The position numbers and the translations under genes are program-made. A DNA stretch of 64,000 nucleotides from Mucilaginibacter ginkgonis. Its GTDB lineage: Bacteria; Bacteroidota; Bacteroidia; Sphingobacteriales; Sphingobacteriaceae. Under the pieces are notes generated by a model that worked only from the letters and a program-made list of their open reading frames with translations, did not search any database and was not told the origin of the DNA. The DNA lies in assembly GCF_009754905.2 (NCBI RefSeq), contig NZ_CP066775.1:372001-436000 (forward strand), given 5' to 3'. Of the stretch, positions 45,090 through 54,636 are shown piece after piece (the stretch's first letter is position 1; the number at the start of each line of letters is the position of its first letter).

Positions 45090-46853
45090 TCAAATAAAAA
45101 TGTTATTCAATTTTGTTTCAGCAATGGCAAGTTCAAGGATACCAAATTGCGGTAACGGCCACTCATTCCAGAGCTGTTTATAATAAGCTATTCCGGAAAG
45201 CAGCTGTTCTTTAAATTTATACAGCTGTTTTTGTTTTTTTTCAGTCAGATCTTTCAAGTGTGCCTGAAGGTCCTTTTGTAAATAATCGATATAGAGCTCC
45301 AGTTCTTTAATGAACATATGCGGACGTTTAACATCATCCAACAAATTTACTTTCCCATAAATATGCTGTACCATTTCTTCCAGGCCATAGATACGGTTAA
45401 AATAGGCCAAATTGGGTCCGGGGCAGATAGCTACCGCGTTATTTTCTTTTGGCTTTTCAATTCTATATTTTAAATAAGTGGATGAACATAAGCCTTCACA
45501 GAGGCATATCTTTTCGGTGATTTTATCAAATTGCTTTTTATAATCAGCCGGTGCTGGACTTAGCGCTTGTAATTGACTTATTTTTAAAACCTGGTATTCT
45601 CTGGAGGCGGTGCAAATTGGATGTTCGGTGAATTCTGTATTGGTACACAAATACTTTTTCGTACAAGGACTGCCCGGCCTGCCTTTTTCAAGTCGTTCCA
45701 GTCGCTGTTTTTCTATTGAACTATTTTTAAAATTATTGAACAGGATACCCAGAGGCGATGCGCCGCTCAGGTGATAGTCGGTTTCCACTGCCCCTGCAAG
45801 TTGAAGTAAGGTGGCATCATCTACGTTAGTAGCTTCGGGCACCAGGAGAAACGGACTGCCCCATCCGGTAGAATTAAGCGCATAATAGTGGAGTAAAAAC
45901 TCATTTTCAGCAGCGGTACCAATACCGCCCTGTACACTTAGACGTTGTGGTTGGCGACGCGTCGTCAGCCCTTTTTCTAACAGGGCCAATTCATATAACC
46001 CGGTGAGCTCCCTATTCATTTCCTCACGTTTCTGTTTAAACTCTTCAAGTATTGGCCCTAATAGATAACCTTCGGTGGCGAAAGCATGACCACCGCAGTT
46101 TAAACCTGATTCTACACGGAATTCGGACACCCATAAACCTTTTTTTGCCAAAAATTTTGCCTGTATAAAGGCGGAACGGAAGTCACTGACTTTTAAAATG
46201 ATCTTCTTCTTTAATTCTCCGCGTTCATCCGGCTGGAAATCGGCAAAGGTTTCCAGATAGCTGTATAATTTAGGATTCATACCTGCGGAAAGCGTCACAG
46301 AAGATCGCAGATTACTATAGGCAAAGCCGCGTAAACCGGCCAGCGCATCTGTGTTTTCATCTCCAAGATAGCTCCCATCTGGAAAAAAATTCATTTTATC
46401 GACCTTAGCCATAATATTTACGTCAATCGCCCCGGGATGCATAAGTTCCCTTAATAAATTTTGGAAAAAATATTTTTGCGAACCATCCGGGTATTCCAGC
46501 ATCAGGTCATAGCCCTGCTTTAACTGCGATGTTTCAGGTTGCAGCTCAAAGTACCGGCAGATATCGCTGCCTGGTTTAAAAGATTGTATTTTCAGTTCCC
46601 TAAACTGCTTTTCCACCAGATCGTTAACTAAGTTTAAATAAGCAGTGATCCTCTTCGCACGGGCATCCGGTGCAGTTTTTGGAATTATTGTGTACGGCAG
46701 TTGGTTTTCGGCTGAATGGTAAGCCCGCATTCTTTCCGTTAGCTCATCGTCAACAATGGATATCACAGAAGAAATACCGTAACGTGCTACTTTAAGCGGG
46801 GTGTCTATAGAATATCCTAACCCCAACACAGGGATGTGAAATGTATGGCTCAT
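45090..46853 (-). CDS. Nitronate-monooxygenase-like TIM-barrel protein
   Basis: This 587-residue protein has an N-terminal start VLGLGYSIDTPLKVARYGIS and the central motifs ESGLNCGGHAFAT and RLSVQGGIGTAAENEFLL. These echo the flavin phosphate-binding and AGG/GGI loops of nitronate monooxygenases and related FMN oxidoreductases. SPFLLVPEATNVDDATLLQL follows. The last 170 residues are unusual and hold a cysteine set (CTKKYLC, HPIC, ICLCEGLC). It is twice the normal NMO length. It is divergent to the cbb3 operon and shares a control region containing a TGATATAGGTCA palindrome. A redox role in micro-oxic growth is inferred, and the reaction is unknown. Confidence 0.6.
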   Translation of the reverse strand: MSHTFHIPVLGLGYSIDTPLKVARYGISSVISIVDDELTERMRAYHSAENQLPYTIIPKTAPDARAKRITAYLNLVNDLVEKQFRELKIQSFKPGSDICRYFELQPETSQLKQGYDLMLEYPDGSQKYFFQNLLRELMHPGAIDVNIMAKVDKMNFFPDGSYLGDENTDALAGLRGFAYSNLRSSVTLSAGMNPKLYSYLETFADFQPDERGELKKKIILKVSDFRSAFIQAKFLAKKGLWVSEFRVESGLNCGGHAFATEGYLLGPILEEFKQKREEMNRELTGLYELALLEKGLTTRRQPQRLSVQGGIGTAAENEFLLHYYALNSTGWGSPFLLVPEATNVDDATLLQLAGAVETDYHLSGASPLGILFNNFKNSSIEKQRLERLEKGRPGSPCTKKYLCTNTEFTEHPICTASREYQVLKISQLQALSPAPADYKKQFDKITEKICLCEGLCSSTYLKYRIEKPKENNAVAICPGPNLAYFNRIYGLEEMVQHIYGKVNLLDDVKRPHMFIKELELYIDYLQKDLQAHLKDLTEKKQKQLYKFKEQLLSGIAYYKQLWNEWPLPQFGILELAIAETKLNNIFI

Positions 46854-46857
46854 GAAT

Positions 46858-46953
46858 CAAAATTAGGTTGCTGGCTCCTTCTGAAAACTGATATAGGTCA
46901 CATTTTTTGCGGGTATTCATCATTGTGTCGCTATAGCCAAAATGAGAATTTTG
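46858..46953. promoter_or_regulatory. Shared control region with an FNR-type palindrome
   Basis: The palindrome TGATATAGGTCA (46889-46900) lies between the two divergent genes. On the + strand GAATTTTG (46946-46953) resembles the -7 box TAnnTTTG and starts 51.5 bp from the palindrome centre. On the - strand TAATTTTG (46858-46865) is a perfect -7 match but lies almost on the start codon of the NMO-like gene. Confidence 0.55.
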
Positions 46954-46972
46954 AAGCTATAAGTAGCTTTCA

Positions 46973-49363
46973 ATGAATGAGATCTCGACGATTAAAGAAA
47001 TTACCTGTTATCACTGTGGTGACGAAGTTACCAACGTCGGTATCATGGCTGATAAGAAGGATTTTTGCTGCAACGGTTGTAAAGCGGTATACCAAGTATT
47101 AAGAGATAATCAGCTTTGCAGTTATTATAGTTATAATGATCATCCGGGCGCGAATTGCGCACAGCAAAATAAACGCTTTGATTACCTAAGCGAACCGTCA
47201 ATCATTAGCCAGCTGATAGATTACACCGATGAACAGCAGACCGTCGTTACCTTTTATCTGCCTCATATCCATTGCAGCTCTTGTCTCTGGCTGCTGGAAC
47301 AATTGAATAGGATCAATCCTGCCATTTACTATTGCCGGGTAGATTTCTTGAAAAAGCAGATTAATATCAAATTTGATCACCGGCAGCTTGCCCTGCAGGG
47401 GCTTGTTGAGCTATTGGATGATATTGGTTATGAGCCGCTGATCAGCTTGCAGGATATCATCAAAAAACAAAATGCCATCCCCCGTGATAATTTAGTGCTA
47501 AAAATAGCGGTTGCCGGATTTTGCTTTGGCAATGTCATGCTGCTTAGTTTCCCGGAATACTTTGGCCTATCACTCGCCGAGCAGTCCTTCCGGCACTTTT
47601 TTGGCTGGCTCAATATTTTGTTTGCCCTACCGGTGGTCTTTTACAGCGGAGGCGATTATTTTGTCTCTGCCTGGAATAACCTGCGTAATAGGATATTGCA
47701 TATTGATTTCCCCTTGGCCCTGGGTATCTTGGTGTTATTTATCCGTACTGTCGCCGAGGTTCTGAGCCACAGCGGTGCCGGATTTGCTGATACACTATGC
47801 GGGCTGGTTTTCTTCCTCCTGATCGGCAAACTTGTACAACAAAAAACCTATCATCATATTTCATTTGAGCGTGATTATCGTTCATTTTTCCCGGTAGCTG
47901 TACAGGTGATCGCCGATGGTAAAGAAAGACCGTTTCCGCTGTCTGATTTAGAAACCGGCCATCGCATCATTATTCGTAATCAGGAGATCATACCGGCCGA
48001 TGCTATTCTTTTAAAGGGTGAGGCGCTGATTGATTTTAGTTTTGTCACTGGAGAATCCCTACCTGTGGCCAAAACTTTAGGAGAGATCGTTTACGCCGGC
48101 GGTCGGCAAACTGGCCATGCCATTGAGTTAGAGGTGATCAAACCTGTTTCTCAAAGTTACCTTACGCAACTTTGGAACAATGAAGCTTTCACGCAGCCAA
48201 AAGAAAACCGGTTACCCTCTTTCAATGAAAAAATAGGTAAATATTTCACCGTTATTTTGCTGGTTATCGCGCTTTCAGCCTTTTTCTTTTGGCTTCAAAC
48301 TGATATAAAAAGGGCTCTTGCAGCCTTTACTTCCGTATTGATCGTGGCCTGCCCATGTGCGCTGGCCTTGAGCACCCCTTTCACCTTATCTGCTGCGCTT
48401 AGTGTTTTTGACGGTAACCGCTTCTACTTAAAAAACACGGCAGTTGTAGAACAAATGGCAGGCGTAGATACTATCGTACTGGACAAGACGGGAACAATCA
48501 CCACGGGCGATGCAACGAGCATTACCCTTAATGCACCGCTTACAAGCCAGCAAAGGCAGTTAATTTATAGCGTTTGTATGAATTCAGGGCATTTGCTTAG
48601 CCGGATGATCTGCCGCTATCTGGATGCCGAAGATCGCCTGGAAGTATCGGATTATACCGAAATCCATGGAATGGGTATAGTGGCCAATATCCGGCATCAC
48701 CAAGTACGCATTGGTAATAAATATTTCGTCTTAGGTAATAGAGAGACAAATCTAAAAAGCACTCAGGTGCACCTGATGATTGATAGCAACTACCTGGGTT
48801 GTTTTTGCTTTTTGCATCATTACCGGGAGGGTCTAGATAAAATCACCACTTTGCAGCCGCAATATCAGCTCCATTTACTCTCGGGCGATGGGGATCATGA
48901 ACTAACTGAACTGCTGCCTGTTTTTGATACTGCAGAGCAACTGCACTTTAATCAGTCGCCTCAGCAAAAGCTGGATTATATCCGGATGCTGCAGCTTAAC
49001 GACAGTAAGGTGATGATGGTCGGCGACGGGTTGAACGATTCAGGCGCCCTAAGGCAGAGTGACCTGGGCATTGCGGTAACAGAGAATATCAATAATTTTT
49101 CACCTGGAAGTGACGCCATCCTGGATGGACGCTCGTTTGCAAAGCTCGCGTCATTCTTAAAGTTTGCTAAAGACACTGTAAGGGTTATCCACATATCCTT
49201 TGGTATATCGCTGGTCTATAACATCGTAGGTCTTAGCTTTGCAATCACAGGAAAATTATCACCACTCGTGGCGGCTATCCTCATGCCCGTCAGCACAGTC
49301 ACTATCATTTCGTTTACCAGTATCGCCACACGCCTTGCGGCCAGATTTAGACAGCTCATATGA
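46973..49363 (+). CDS. ccoI: Copper-type P1B ATPase for cbb3 oxidase assembly
   Basis: This 796-residue ATPase has an N-terminal Cys-rich metal-binding segment (ITCYHCGD, DFCCNGCKAVY), an HMA-like site around IHCSSCLWLLEQ and eight membrane helices. The ion-binding motif is VACPCALALSTPF, the phosphorylation site DKTGTITTGD and the hinge MVGDGLNDSGAL. CcoI/FixI exports copper into the periplasm for CcoN. It is the first gene of the cco operon and overlaps ccoS by 4 bp. It lies behind the TGATATAGGTCA palindrome. Confidence 0.92.
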   Translation: MNEISTIKEITCYHCGDEVTNVGIMADKKDFCCNGCKAVYQVLRDNQLCSYYSYNDHPGANCAQQNKRFDYLSEPSIISQLIDYTDEQQTVVTFYLPHIHCSSCLWLLEQLNRINPAIYYCRVDFLKKQINIKFDHRQLALQGLVELLDDIGYEPLISLQDIIKKQNAIPRDNLVLKIAVAGFCFGNVMLLSFPEYFGLSLAEQSFRHFFGWLNILFALPVVFYSGGDYFVSAWNNLRNRILHIDFPLALGILVLFIRTVAEVLSHSGAGFADTLCGLVFFLLIGKLVQQKTYHHISFERDYRSFFPVAVQVIADGKERPFPLSDLETGHRIIIRNQEIIPADAILLKGEALIDFSFVTGESLPVAKTLGEIVYAGGRQTGHAIELEVIKPVSQSYLTQLWNNEAFTQPKENRLPSFNEKIGKYFTVILLVIALSAFFFWLQTDIKRALAAFTSVLIVACPCALALSTPFTLSAALSVFDGNRFYLKNTAVVEQMAGVDTIVLDKTGTITTGDATSITLNAPLTSQQRQLIYSVCMNSGHLLSRMICRYLDAEDRLEVSDYTEIHGMGIVANIRHHQVRIGNKYFVLGNRETNLKSTQVHLMIDSNYLGCFCFLHHYREGLDKITTLQPQYQLHLLSGDGDHELTELLPVFDTAEQLHFNQSPQQKLDYIRMLQLNDSKVMMVGDGLNDSGALRQSDLGIAVTENINNFSPGSDAILDGRSFAKLASFLKFAKDTVRVIHISFGISLVYNIVGLSFAITGKLSPLVAAILMPVSTVTIISFTSIATRLAARFRQLI

Positions 49364-49536
49364 CGATCCTATATTTTTTGATCGGCTGCAGCGTATTGCT
49401 TGCATTGATCTTTTTAGCCGCTTTTTTCTGGGCCCAGCGTAGCGGACAGAATGATGACCTCTATACACCCGGCATGCGTATTCTGCTGGATGAGGAGCAG
49501 CAAAAGAAGGAAAAAAGTGATCAGGGTCATATATAG
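49360..49536 (+). CDS. ccoS: cbb3 oxidase maturation protein CcoS
   Basis: A 58-residue protein starting at the ATGA overlap with ccoI. It has one transmembrane helix (LYFLIGCSVLLALIFLAAFFW) followed by AQRSGQNDDLYTPGMRILLD. The short cytoplasmic tail with the D-D-L-x-T/S-P pattern is characteristic of CcoS, which is needed for loading cofactors into CcoN. Confidence 0.9.
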   Translation: MTILYFLIGCSVLLALIFLAAFFWAQRSGQNDDLYTPGMRILLDEEQQKKEKSDQGHI

Positions 49537-49605
49537 AGCCGACAGTCATCATTCTGACAGTTAAACCATCCCAATAATTTTATACCCATCAACACGGAAG
49601 AATTT

Positions 49606-51729
49606 ATGCAGCCCGAAAATTTTTACTATGACAACAAGATCGTCCGGAACTTTGGTATCGCTACGGTTATCTGGGGAATCATTGGGATGACGGTAGGACT
49701 GATCGTAGCCATACAGTTATACCAACCCGGCACAAACATGCATAACCAGTACACCTCCTTTGGACGCATCCGGCCGCTGCACACAAACGCAGTGATCTTC
49801 GCATTTGTAGGCAATGCAATATTTATGGGGGTATACTATTCGCTGCAGCGCTTGCTAAAAGCGCGGATGTTTAGCGACGTGCTCAGCCAGATCCATTTCT
49901 GGGGATGGCAAATGATAATCGTTTCGGCAGTAATTACCCTGCCGCTGGGGTTAACCACTTCTCACGAATATGCGGAATTGGAGTGGCCGATCGATATAGC
50001 TATAACTATCATATGGATCGTATTCGGCTGGAATATGTTCGGCACGATTTTCAAACGCCGCGAGCGCCATTTGTATGTGGCGATTTGGTTCTATATCGCC
50101 ACTTTCGTAACTATAGCCGTACTGCATATTGTCAATTCATTTGAGCTGCCTGTTTCCGCTTTTAAAAGCTATATGGTTTATGCCGGCGTTCAGGATGCCC
50201 TGGTACAATGGTGGTATGGGCATAATGCAGTGGCGTTTTTTCTTACCACTCCCTACCTGGGCATGATGTATTATTTTCTGCCCAAAATGGCTAACCGCCC
50301 GATATATTCTTATAAGCTCAGCATCCTACATTTCTGGGCGCTTATATTTATCTATATATGGGCCGGTCCGCATCACCTTTTATATACTACTCTTCCAGGT
50401 TGGGCACAATCATTAGGCGTTGCTTTCTCGATCATGCTGATCGCACCAAGCTGGGGCGGCATGATCAACGGGCTGCTAACATTACGCGGCGCATGGGACA
50501 AGGTTAGGGATGACGTTGTCTTGAAATTTATGGTAGTAGGTCTTACTGCGTATGGCATGGCAACCTTTGAAGGCCCGATGCTTTCTTTGAAACAGGTGAA
50601 CAGCATTGCCCACTTCAGCGACTGGATCATCGCGCACGTTCATGTTGGCGCATTGGGGTGGAACGGTTTTTTAACCTTTGCCATCCTTTACTGGCTTATT
50701 CCGCGTATTTACAGAACAGAACTATTTTCCAAAAAAATGGCCTCATTCCACTTTTGGATCGGTACGCTGGGCATTCTCTTTTATGCCATCCCGATGTATT
50801 GGGCCGGCTTTACGCAAAGCCTAATGCTAAAAGAATTTACACCGGAAGGGATGCTGAAATATCCTAATTTCCTGGAGACCACATTACAGATATTACCAAT
50901 GCATGTTATACGATCAGCAGGGGGTGCTATGTACCTTTTAGGCGTAATTGTTATGGCTTATAATTTGACCCGTACCGCATTACAAGGAAAACTTCTGGCC
51001 AATGAAGCAGATCAGGCCGTCCCGCTTGAACCGGCACATACCGTGGCAAGAGAAAATGCCTGGCATAGACGCCTGGAGCGTAAACCGATACAACTACTGA
51101 TTGCGGCACTGCTGGTGATCCTGGTCGGAACTTTTGTCGAGTTGATGCCCACACTGACTATTTCATCTAACATCCCAACGATAGCGGCTGTTAAACCCTA
51201 CACACCGCTGGAACTTCAGGGTCGTGACCTTTATATCAGGGAAGGGTGTTCTAATTGCCACTCGCAAACGGTGCGTCCCTTCCGTTCAGAAACCGAACGT
51301 TATGGCGAATACAGCAAAGCCGGGGAATTCGTTTATGATCATCCGTTTCTATGGGGATCCAAACGAACCGGACCCGACTTAGCGCGTGAAGGCCAGAAAT
51401 ACGGTAACGCCTGGCACTATAACCACCTGATGGATCCGCGACTAATGTCGCCCGGCAGTATTATGCCGGAATACAGCTGGTTGCTGACGCAAACACTGGA
51501 TACTTCGCTCACCCGTAACAAGATCAATGCTATGCGTAAACTGGGTGTCCCTTACGCGCCTGGTTATGAGAATTTGGCCAATGCAGATCTTGACAAACAA
51601 GCTAAAGCTATTGCGGCTAATCTGAATGAGGACCATATTAAGGTTAAAAGCAATAAGGAAATTATTGCCATTATCGCCTATCTGCAGCGATTGGGAACAG
51701 ACATTAAAGCCAATAAGACAGCCAATTAA
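49606..51729 (+). CDS. ccoNO: Fused cbb3 cytochrome oxidase subunits I and II
   Basis: This 707-residue fusion carries CcoN in residues 1-470, with about 12 helices. The conserved heme and CuB histidine regions include RPLHTNAVIFAFVGNAIFM, WYGHNAVAFFLTTPYLGMMYY, HHLLYTTLPGWAQ and HVHVGALGWNGF. CcoO occupies about 500-707, with the heme c site REGCSNCHSQTVRPF, then ERYGEYSKAGEFVYDHPFLW and RTGPDLAREG. The fused form is normal for Bacteroidota. The enzyme is the high-affinity proton-pumping terminal oxidase of the inner membrane. Confidence 0.95.
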   Translation: MQPENFYYDNKIVRNFGIATVIWGIIGMTVGLIVAIQLYQPGTNMHNQYTSFGRIRPLHTNAVIFAFVGNAIFMGVYYSLQRLLKARMFSDVLSQIHFWGWQMIIVSAVITLPLGLTTSHEYAELEWPIDIAITIIWIVFGWNMFGTIFKRRERHLYVAIWFYIATFVTIAVLHIVNSFELPVSAFKSYMVYAGVQDALVQWWYGHNAVAFFLTTPYLGMMYYFLPKMANRPIYSYKLSILHFWALIFIYIWAGPHHLLYTTLPGWAQSLGVAFSIMLIAPSWGGMINGLLTLRGAWDKVRDDVVLKFMVVGLTAYGMATFEGPMLSLKQVNSIAHFSDWIIAHVHVGALGWNGFLTFAILYWLIPRIYRTELFSKKMASFHFWIGTLGILFYAIPMYWAGFTQSLMLKEFTPEGMLKYPNFLETTLQILPMHVIRSAGGAMYLLGVIVMAYNLTRTALQGKLLANEADQAVPLEPAHTVARENAWHRRLERKPIQLLIAALLVILVGTFVELMPTLTISSNIPTIAAVKPYTPLELQGRDLYIREGCSNCHSQTVRPFRSETERYGEYSKAGEFVYDHPFLWGSKRTGPDLAREGQKYGNAWHYNHLMDPRLMSPGSIMPEYSWLLTQTLDTSLTRNKINAMRKLGVPYAPGYENLANADLDKQAKAIAANLNEDHIKVKSNKEIIAIIAYLQRLGTDIKANKTAN

Positions 51730-51740
51730 CAGATAAGATT

Positions 51741-51932
51741 ATGTTTAAGCAATTTACCGAAAACATCAACGGGCACCAGGCCTACCTGCTTTTTTCACTG
51801 GGCATATTCTTTCTCTTCTTTATCGTAGTGACCATCATGCTGATCCGCATGCGTAAGCCACACATAAAGCACATGCAGGATTTACCCTTAACAGATAATT
51901 TAACGGATATACCAGAATGTACGCAGTTATGA
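51741..51932 (+). CDS. ccoQ: Small cbb3 oxidase subunit, CcoQ-like
   Basis: A 63-residue protein with one transmembrane helix (YLLFSLGIFFLFFIVVTIML) and a charged tail. Position between ccoNO and ccoP, and overlap with the ccoP start, identify it as the CcoQ-like subunit. Sequence similarity in this family is weak. Confidence 0.7.
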   Translation: MFKQFTENINGHQAYLLFSLGIFFLFFIVVTIMLIRMRKPHIKHMQDLPLTDNLTDIPECTQL

Positions 51933-52837
51933 AATACAGCCGAACATTTCTAACAAGTACTATAGCATTGTTTAGCATGCAACCTACAATGGCTAAGGAT
52001 GACAGCCTTTTATCCGGCGAAACAGTAAACTATATCGGGTACGGTGTGATTATGTTAACACTCGTGCTCTGTTTGATCGCCTTTCTGGTCATCAACCGAG
52101 CTTTCAGGGTTGTTATTTATTTGGTATTGAAACAACAGGGGATGACCGCCATGGAGATAGAAGCGGAAATGAACCCGGGGAAAGTTAAGAAAGCCAAAAA
52201 GCCGAAAGGAGAGGTGTGGCAAAAGCTGCTTTCTCTTAAGCCGATGGCACAGGAGAAGGAGATCTTAATTGAGCACGATTATGATGGCATTCAGGAACTG
52301 GACAACCCAATACCCGCTTGGTTCATGTACCTTTTTTACGCAACCATCCTATTTGCTGTGGGTTACCTGCTAAATTATCACGTTTTCATGACCGGCCCAT
52401 TGCAGTATGCAGAATACCGCAATGAAATGGCGCAGGCAGCTATTGAAAAGAAAGCTTACCTAAGTAAAACTGCCAACCAGGTTGACGAAAATACAGTAAA
52501 ACTTAACCCAGACGCTTCCGTGCTGGCTGCAGGAGGTACGACTTTTAGAAGCACCTGTGCACCTTGCCATGGCGACCACGCCCAGGGGAATGTAGGCCCA
52601 AACCTAACAGATGATTATTGTCTGCACGGTGGCAAGATCAACGATATTTTTAAAACTATTAAATATGGTGTATTGGCAAAAGGTATGCCCACCTGGGAAA
52701 AGCAACTATCACCAAAACAGATCTCTGACGTGGCGAACTATATTATCTCACTGCATGGCAGCAATCCGGCGAATCCCAAACCTCCGCAAGGCACTAAAGA
52801 AATACAAACTACCAATAAATTGGCCTTGGCCAAATAA
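51929..52837 (+). CDS. ccoP: cbb3 oxidase subunit III, c-type cytochrome
   Basis: A protein of about 302 residues. ATG 51929 overlaps the ccoQ stop as ATGA; the frame also holds ATG 51917. A signal-like N-terminus and a helix near residues 35-60 come first. The CcoP N-domain helix is near PIPAWFMYLFYATILFAVGYL (about 130). A single heme site, STCAPCHGDHAQGNVGPNLT, is followed by the methionine ligand in LAKGMPTWEKQLS. Only one heme is present, whereas proteobacterial CcoP has two. It passes electrons to CcoNO on the periplasmic side. Confidence 0.92.
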   Translation: MKYSRTFLTSTIALFSMQPTMAKDDSLLSGETVNYIGYGVIMLTLVLCLIAFLVINRAFRVVIYLVLKQQGMTAMEIEAEMNPGKVKKAKKPKGEVWQKLLSLKPMAQEKEILIEHDYDGIQELDNPIPAWFMYLFYATILFAVGYLLNYHVFMTGPLQYAEYRNEMAQAAIEKKAYLSKTANQVDENTVKLNPDASVLAAGGTTFRSTCAPCHGDHAQGNVGPNLTDDYCLHGGKINDIFKTIKYGVLAKGMPTWEKQLSPKQISDVANYIISLHGSNPANPKPPQGTKEIQTTNKLALAK

Positions 52838-52839
52838 CA

Positions 52840-54213
52840 ATGGATGTACAGCCTAAACCAAAAGAGACGGAAAAGCGCAGATGGATATACCCCCTAATAC
52901 GAAAAGGCCAACTTTACAATTGGCGCAGCAGGATCAGTTATGCTTACCTCGCACTGTTCTTTGCCGGCCCTTTTATCCGTATTGGAGGGCAGCCTTTGTT
53001 GCTGCTCAACTTTGTTGACCGGCAGTTCGTTATCCTCGGCCAGGTTTTCTGGCCTCAGGATATTTTCCTGTTCGTGCTGGCCTCGCTTGTCTTCATAGTT
53101 TGTGTAGTGCTGTTCACCATAGCTTATGGACGCATTTTTTGCGGCTGGGTTTGCCCGCAAACCATCTTTATGGAAATGTATTTCCGTAAGATCGAGCAAT
53201 GGATAGAAGGGGACGCTAATAAGCAAAAAAAGCTGGATGCCGGCACCTGGACAACAAATAAGATACTGAAAAAAGCTATTAAACATATCCTTTTCCTATT
53301 ATTTTCATTTCTAATTGCCAATACATTTTTAGCTTACATTATTGGAAGTGTCGCTTTAATTAAAATCATTACCGAATCAGTGCAATTGCACTGGGCTGGC
53401 TTCTTCAGCATTTGGGTATTTACGCTGATTTTTTATATTATTTATAGCCGAATTAGGGAACTGGTATGCACTGTGATCTGCCCATATGGCCGACTACAGG
53501 GAGTCATGCTCGATAAGGATACACTAGTGGTTGCATACGACGAAATTCGCGGTGAGCCCCGTGGCAAGCTAAATAAGAGCACGGATACTTTACAGCCGAA
53601 AGGCGATTGCGTTGACTGCGGTCTATGCGTGCAGGTTTGCCCTACTGGCATTGATATACGCCAAGGCACCCAAATGGAGTGCGTGAACTGCACCGCCTGT
53701 ATAGATGTATGTAACGACGTAATGGCTAAAATCCATAAGCCACCGGAGCTGATCGGATTTTATTCAGAGAATATGATCCGCAATCGGCAAAGGCCAACTT
53801 TTACAACCAGGATGATGGGTTACAGCGTGATCATCGCCGTAATGATGACCGTGCTGTGTTATTTTATTTTTAGCCGTGCTGACATGGACTTAACCATTAT
53901 GCGGAGCGCGGGGATGCTTTACCAGAAACAAACGGGCGGGCTCATCAGTAACATTTATAATGCGGAAGTCATCAACAAATCCAGTACTGTAAGAAGTATC
54001 TTAATCAGCCCTGCAGACTCGGCAGTAAAGGTAAAATACATTCAGCAGCCAGGCAAGATCAATGCAGGTAGCTCTGTCAAAACTGTATTTTTCCTGCTGA
54101 TTCGGGCTAGTGACATTCATGCACCAAAGACAGAAATAAAAATCAACCTGTTATTTAACAATAAAATTATTCAAACCGTCAGCACTACGTTTGTGGGGCC
54201 GCCAAACGACTAA
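52840..54213 (+). CDS. ccoG: cbb3 oxidase accessory ferredoxin-like protein CcoG
   Basis: This 457-residue membrane protein has five or so helices. One of them bears GRIFCGWVCPQTIFME and another EL-VCTVICPYGRLQG. A 2[4Fe-4S] ferredoxin domain follows, with CVDCGLCVQVCPTGIDI and CVNCTACIDVCNDVMAK. The C-terminal periplasmic domain is Ig-like. CcoG/RdxA is a cupric reductase that delivers Cu(I) for oxidase assembly. It is 2 bp after ccoP, in the operon. Confidence 0.92.
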   Translation: MDVQPKPKETEKRRWIYPLIRKGQLYNWRSRISYAYLALFFAGPFIRIGGQPLLLLNFVDRQFVILGQVFWPQDIFLFVLASLVFIVCVVLFTIAYGRIFCGWVCPQTIFMEMYFRKIEQWIEGDANKQKKLDAGTWTTNKILKKAIKHILFLLFSFLIANTFLAYIIGSVALIKIITESVQLHWAGFFSIWVFTLIFYIIYSRIRELVCTVICPYGRLQGVMLDKDTLVVAYDEIRGEPRGKLNKSTDTLQPKGDCVDCGLCVQVCPTGIDIRQGTQMECVNCTACIDVCNDVMAKIHKPPELIGFYSENMIRNRQRPTFTTRMMGYSVIIAVMMTVLCYFIFSRADMDLTIMRSAGMLYQKQTGGLISNIYNAEVINKSSTVRSILISPADSAVKVKYIQQPGKINAGSSVKTVFFLLIRASDIHAPKTEIKINLLFNNKIIQTVSTTFVGPPND

Positions 54214-54216
54214 ATT

Positions 54217-54636
54217 ATGAACTGGGGAAAAGGAATTATATTAGGAATGGGGCTGTTTATGCTATTTATCCTGGTGCTCTGCTTTAAGATGTTTAGACTA
54301 CCCGTTGACGAATATGACCATCACTATTACGAAAAAGGCCTGAACTTTAACAAAGACTACGATAAAGAAAAACAGGTAACCTTGGATAATGCGCAGCCGT
54401 GGATAAGTTTGTCTGGCACCAATCTGCAGCTGAAGTTTAAAGATGAGGCGAACGGTACCGCCAAACTGGTACGCCCGGCCAGCGCCACCCTAGACCGTTT
54501 ATTTATAGTCAATACCGACAAAAAAGGGCTTATTGATCTGCCCCTGACCAACTTGGTCAAAGGGCGCTGGCGCGTAGTGTTAGAATGGAAAAGCAATCAT
54601 AAAAATTACCTATACGAAAAGGAGGTTAACCTGTAA
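54217..54636 (+). CDS. ccoH: FixH/CcoH family protein
   Basis: A 139-residue protein with one N-terminal helix (GIILGMGLFMLFILVLCFKMF). Its periplasmic domain begins VDEYDHHYYEKGLNFNKDYD, the FixH signature, and ends with a beta-rich part (GRWRVVLEWKSNHKNYLYEK). It helps stable assembly of the cbb3 oxidase. Its stop overlaps the next start by one base. Confidence 0.88.
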   Translation: MNWGKGIILGMGLFMLFILVLCFKMFRLPVDEYDHHYYEKGLNFNKDYDKEKQVTLDNAQPWISLSGTNLQLKFKDEANGTAKLVRPASATLDRLFIVNTDKKGLIDLPLTNLVKGRWRVVLEWKSNHKNYLYEKEVNL

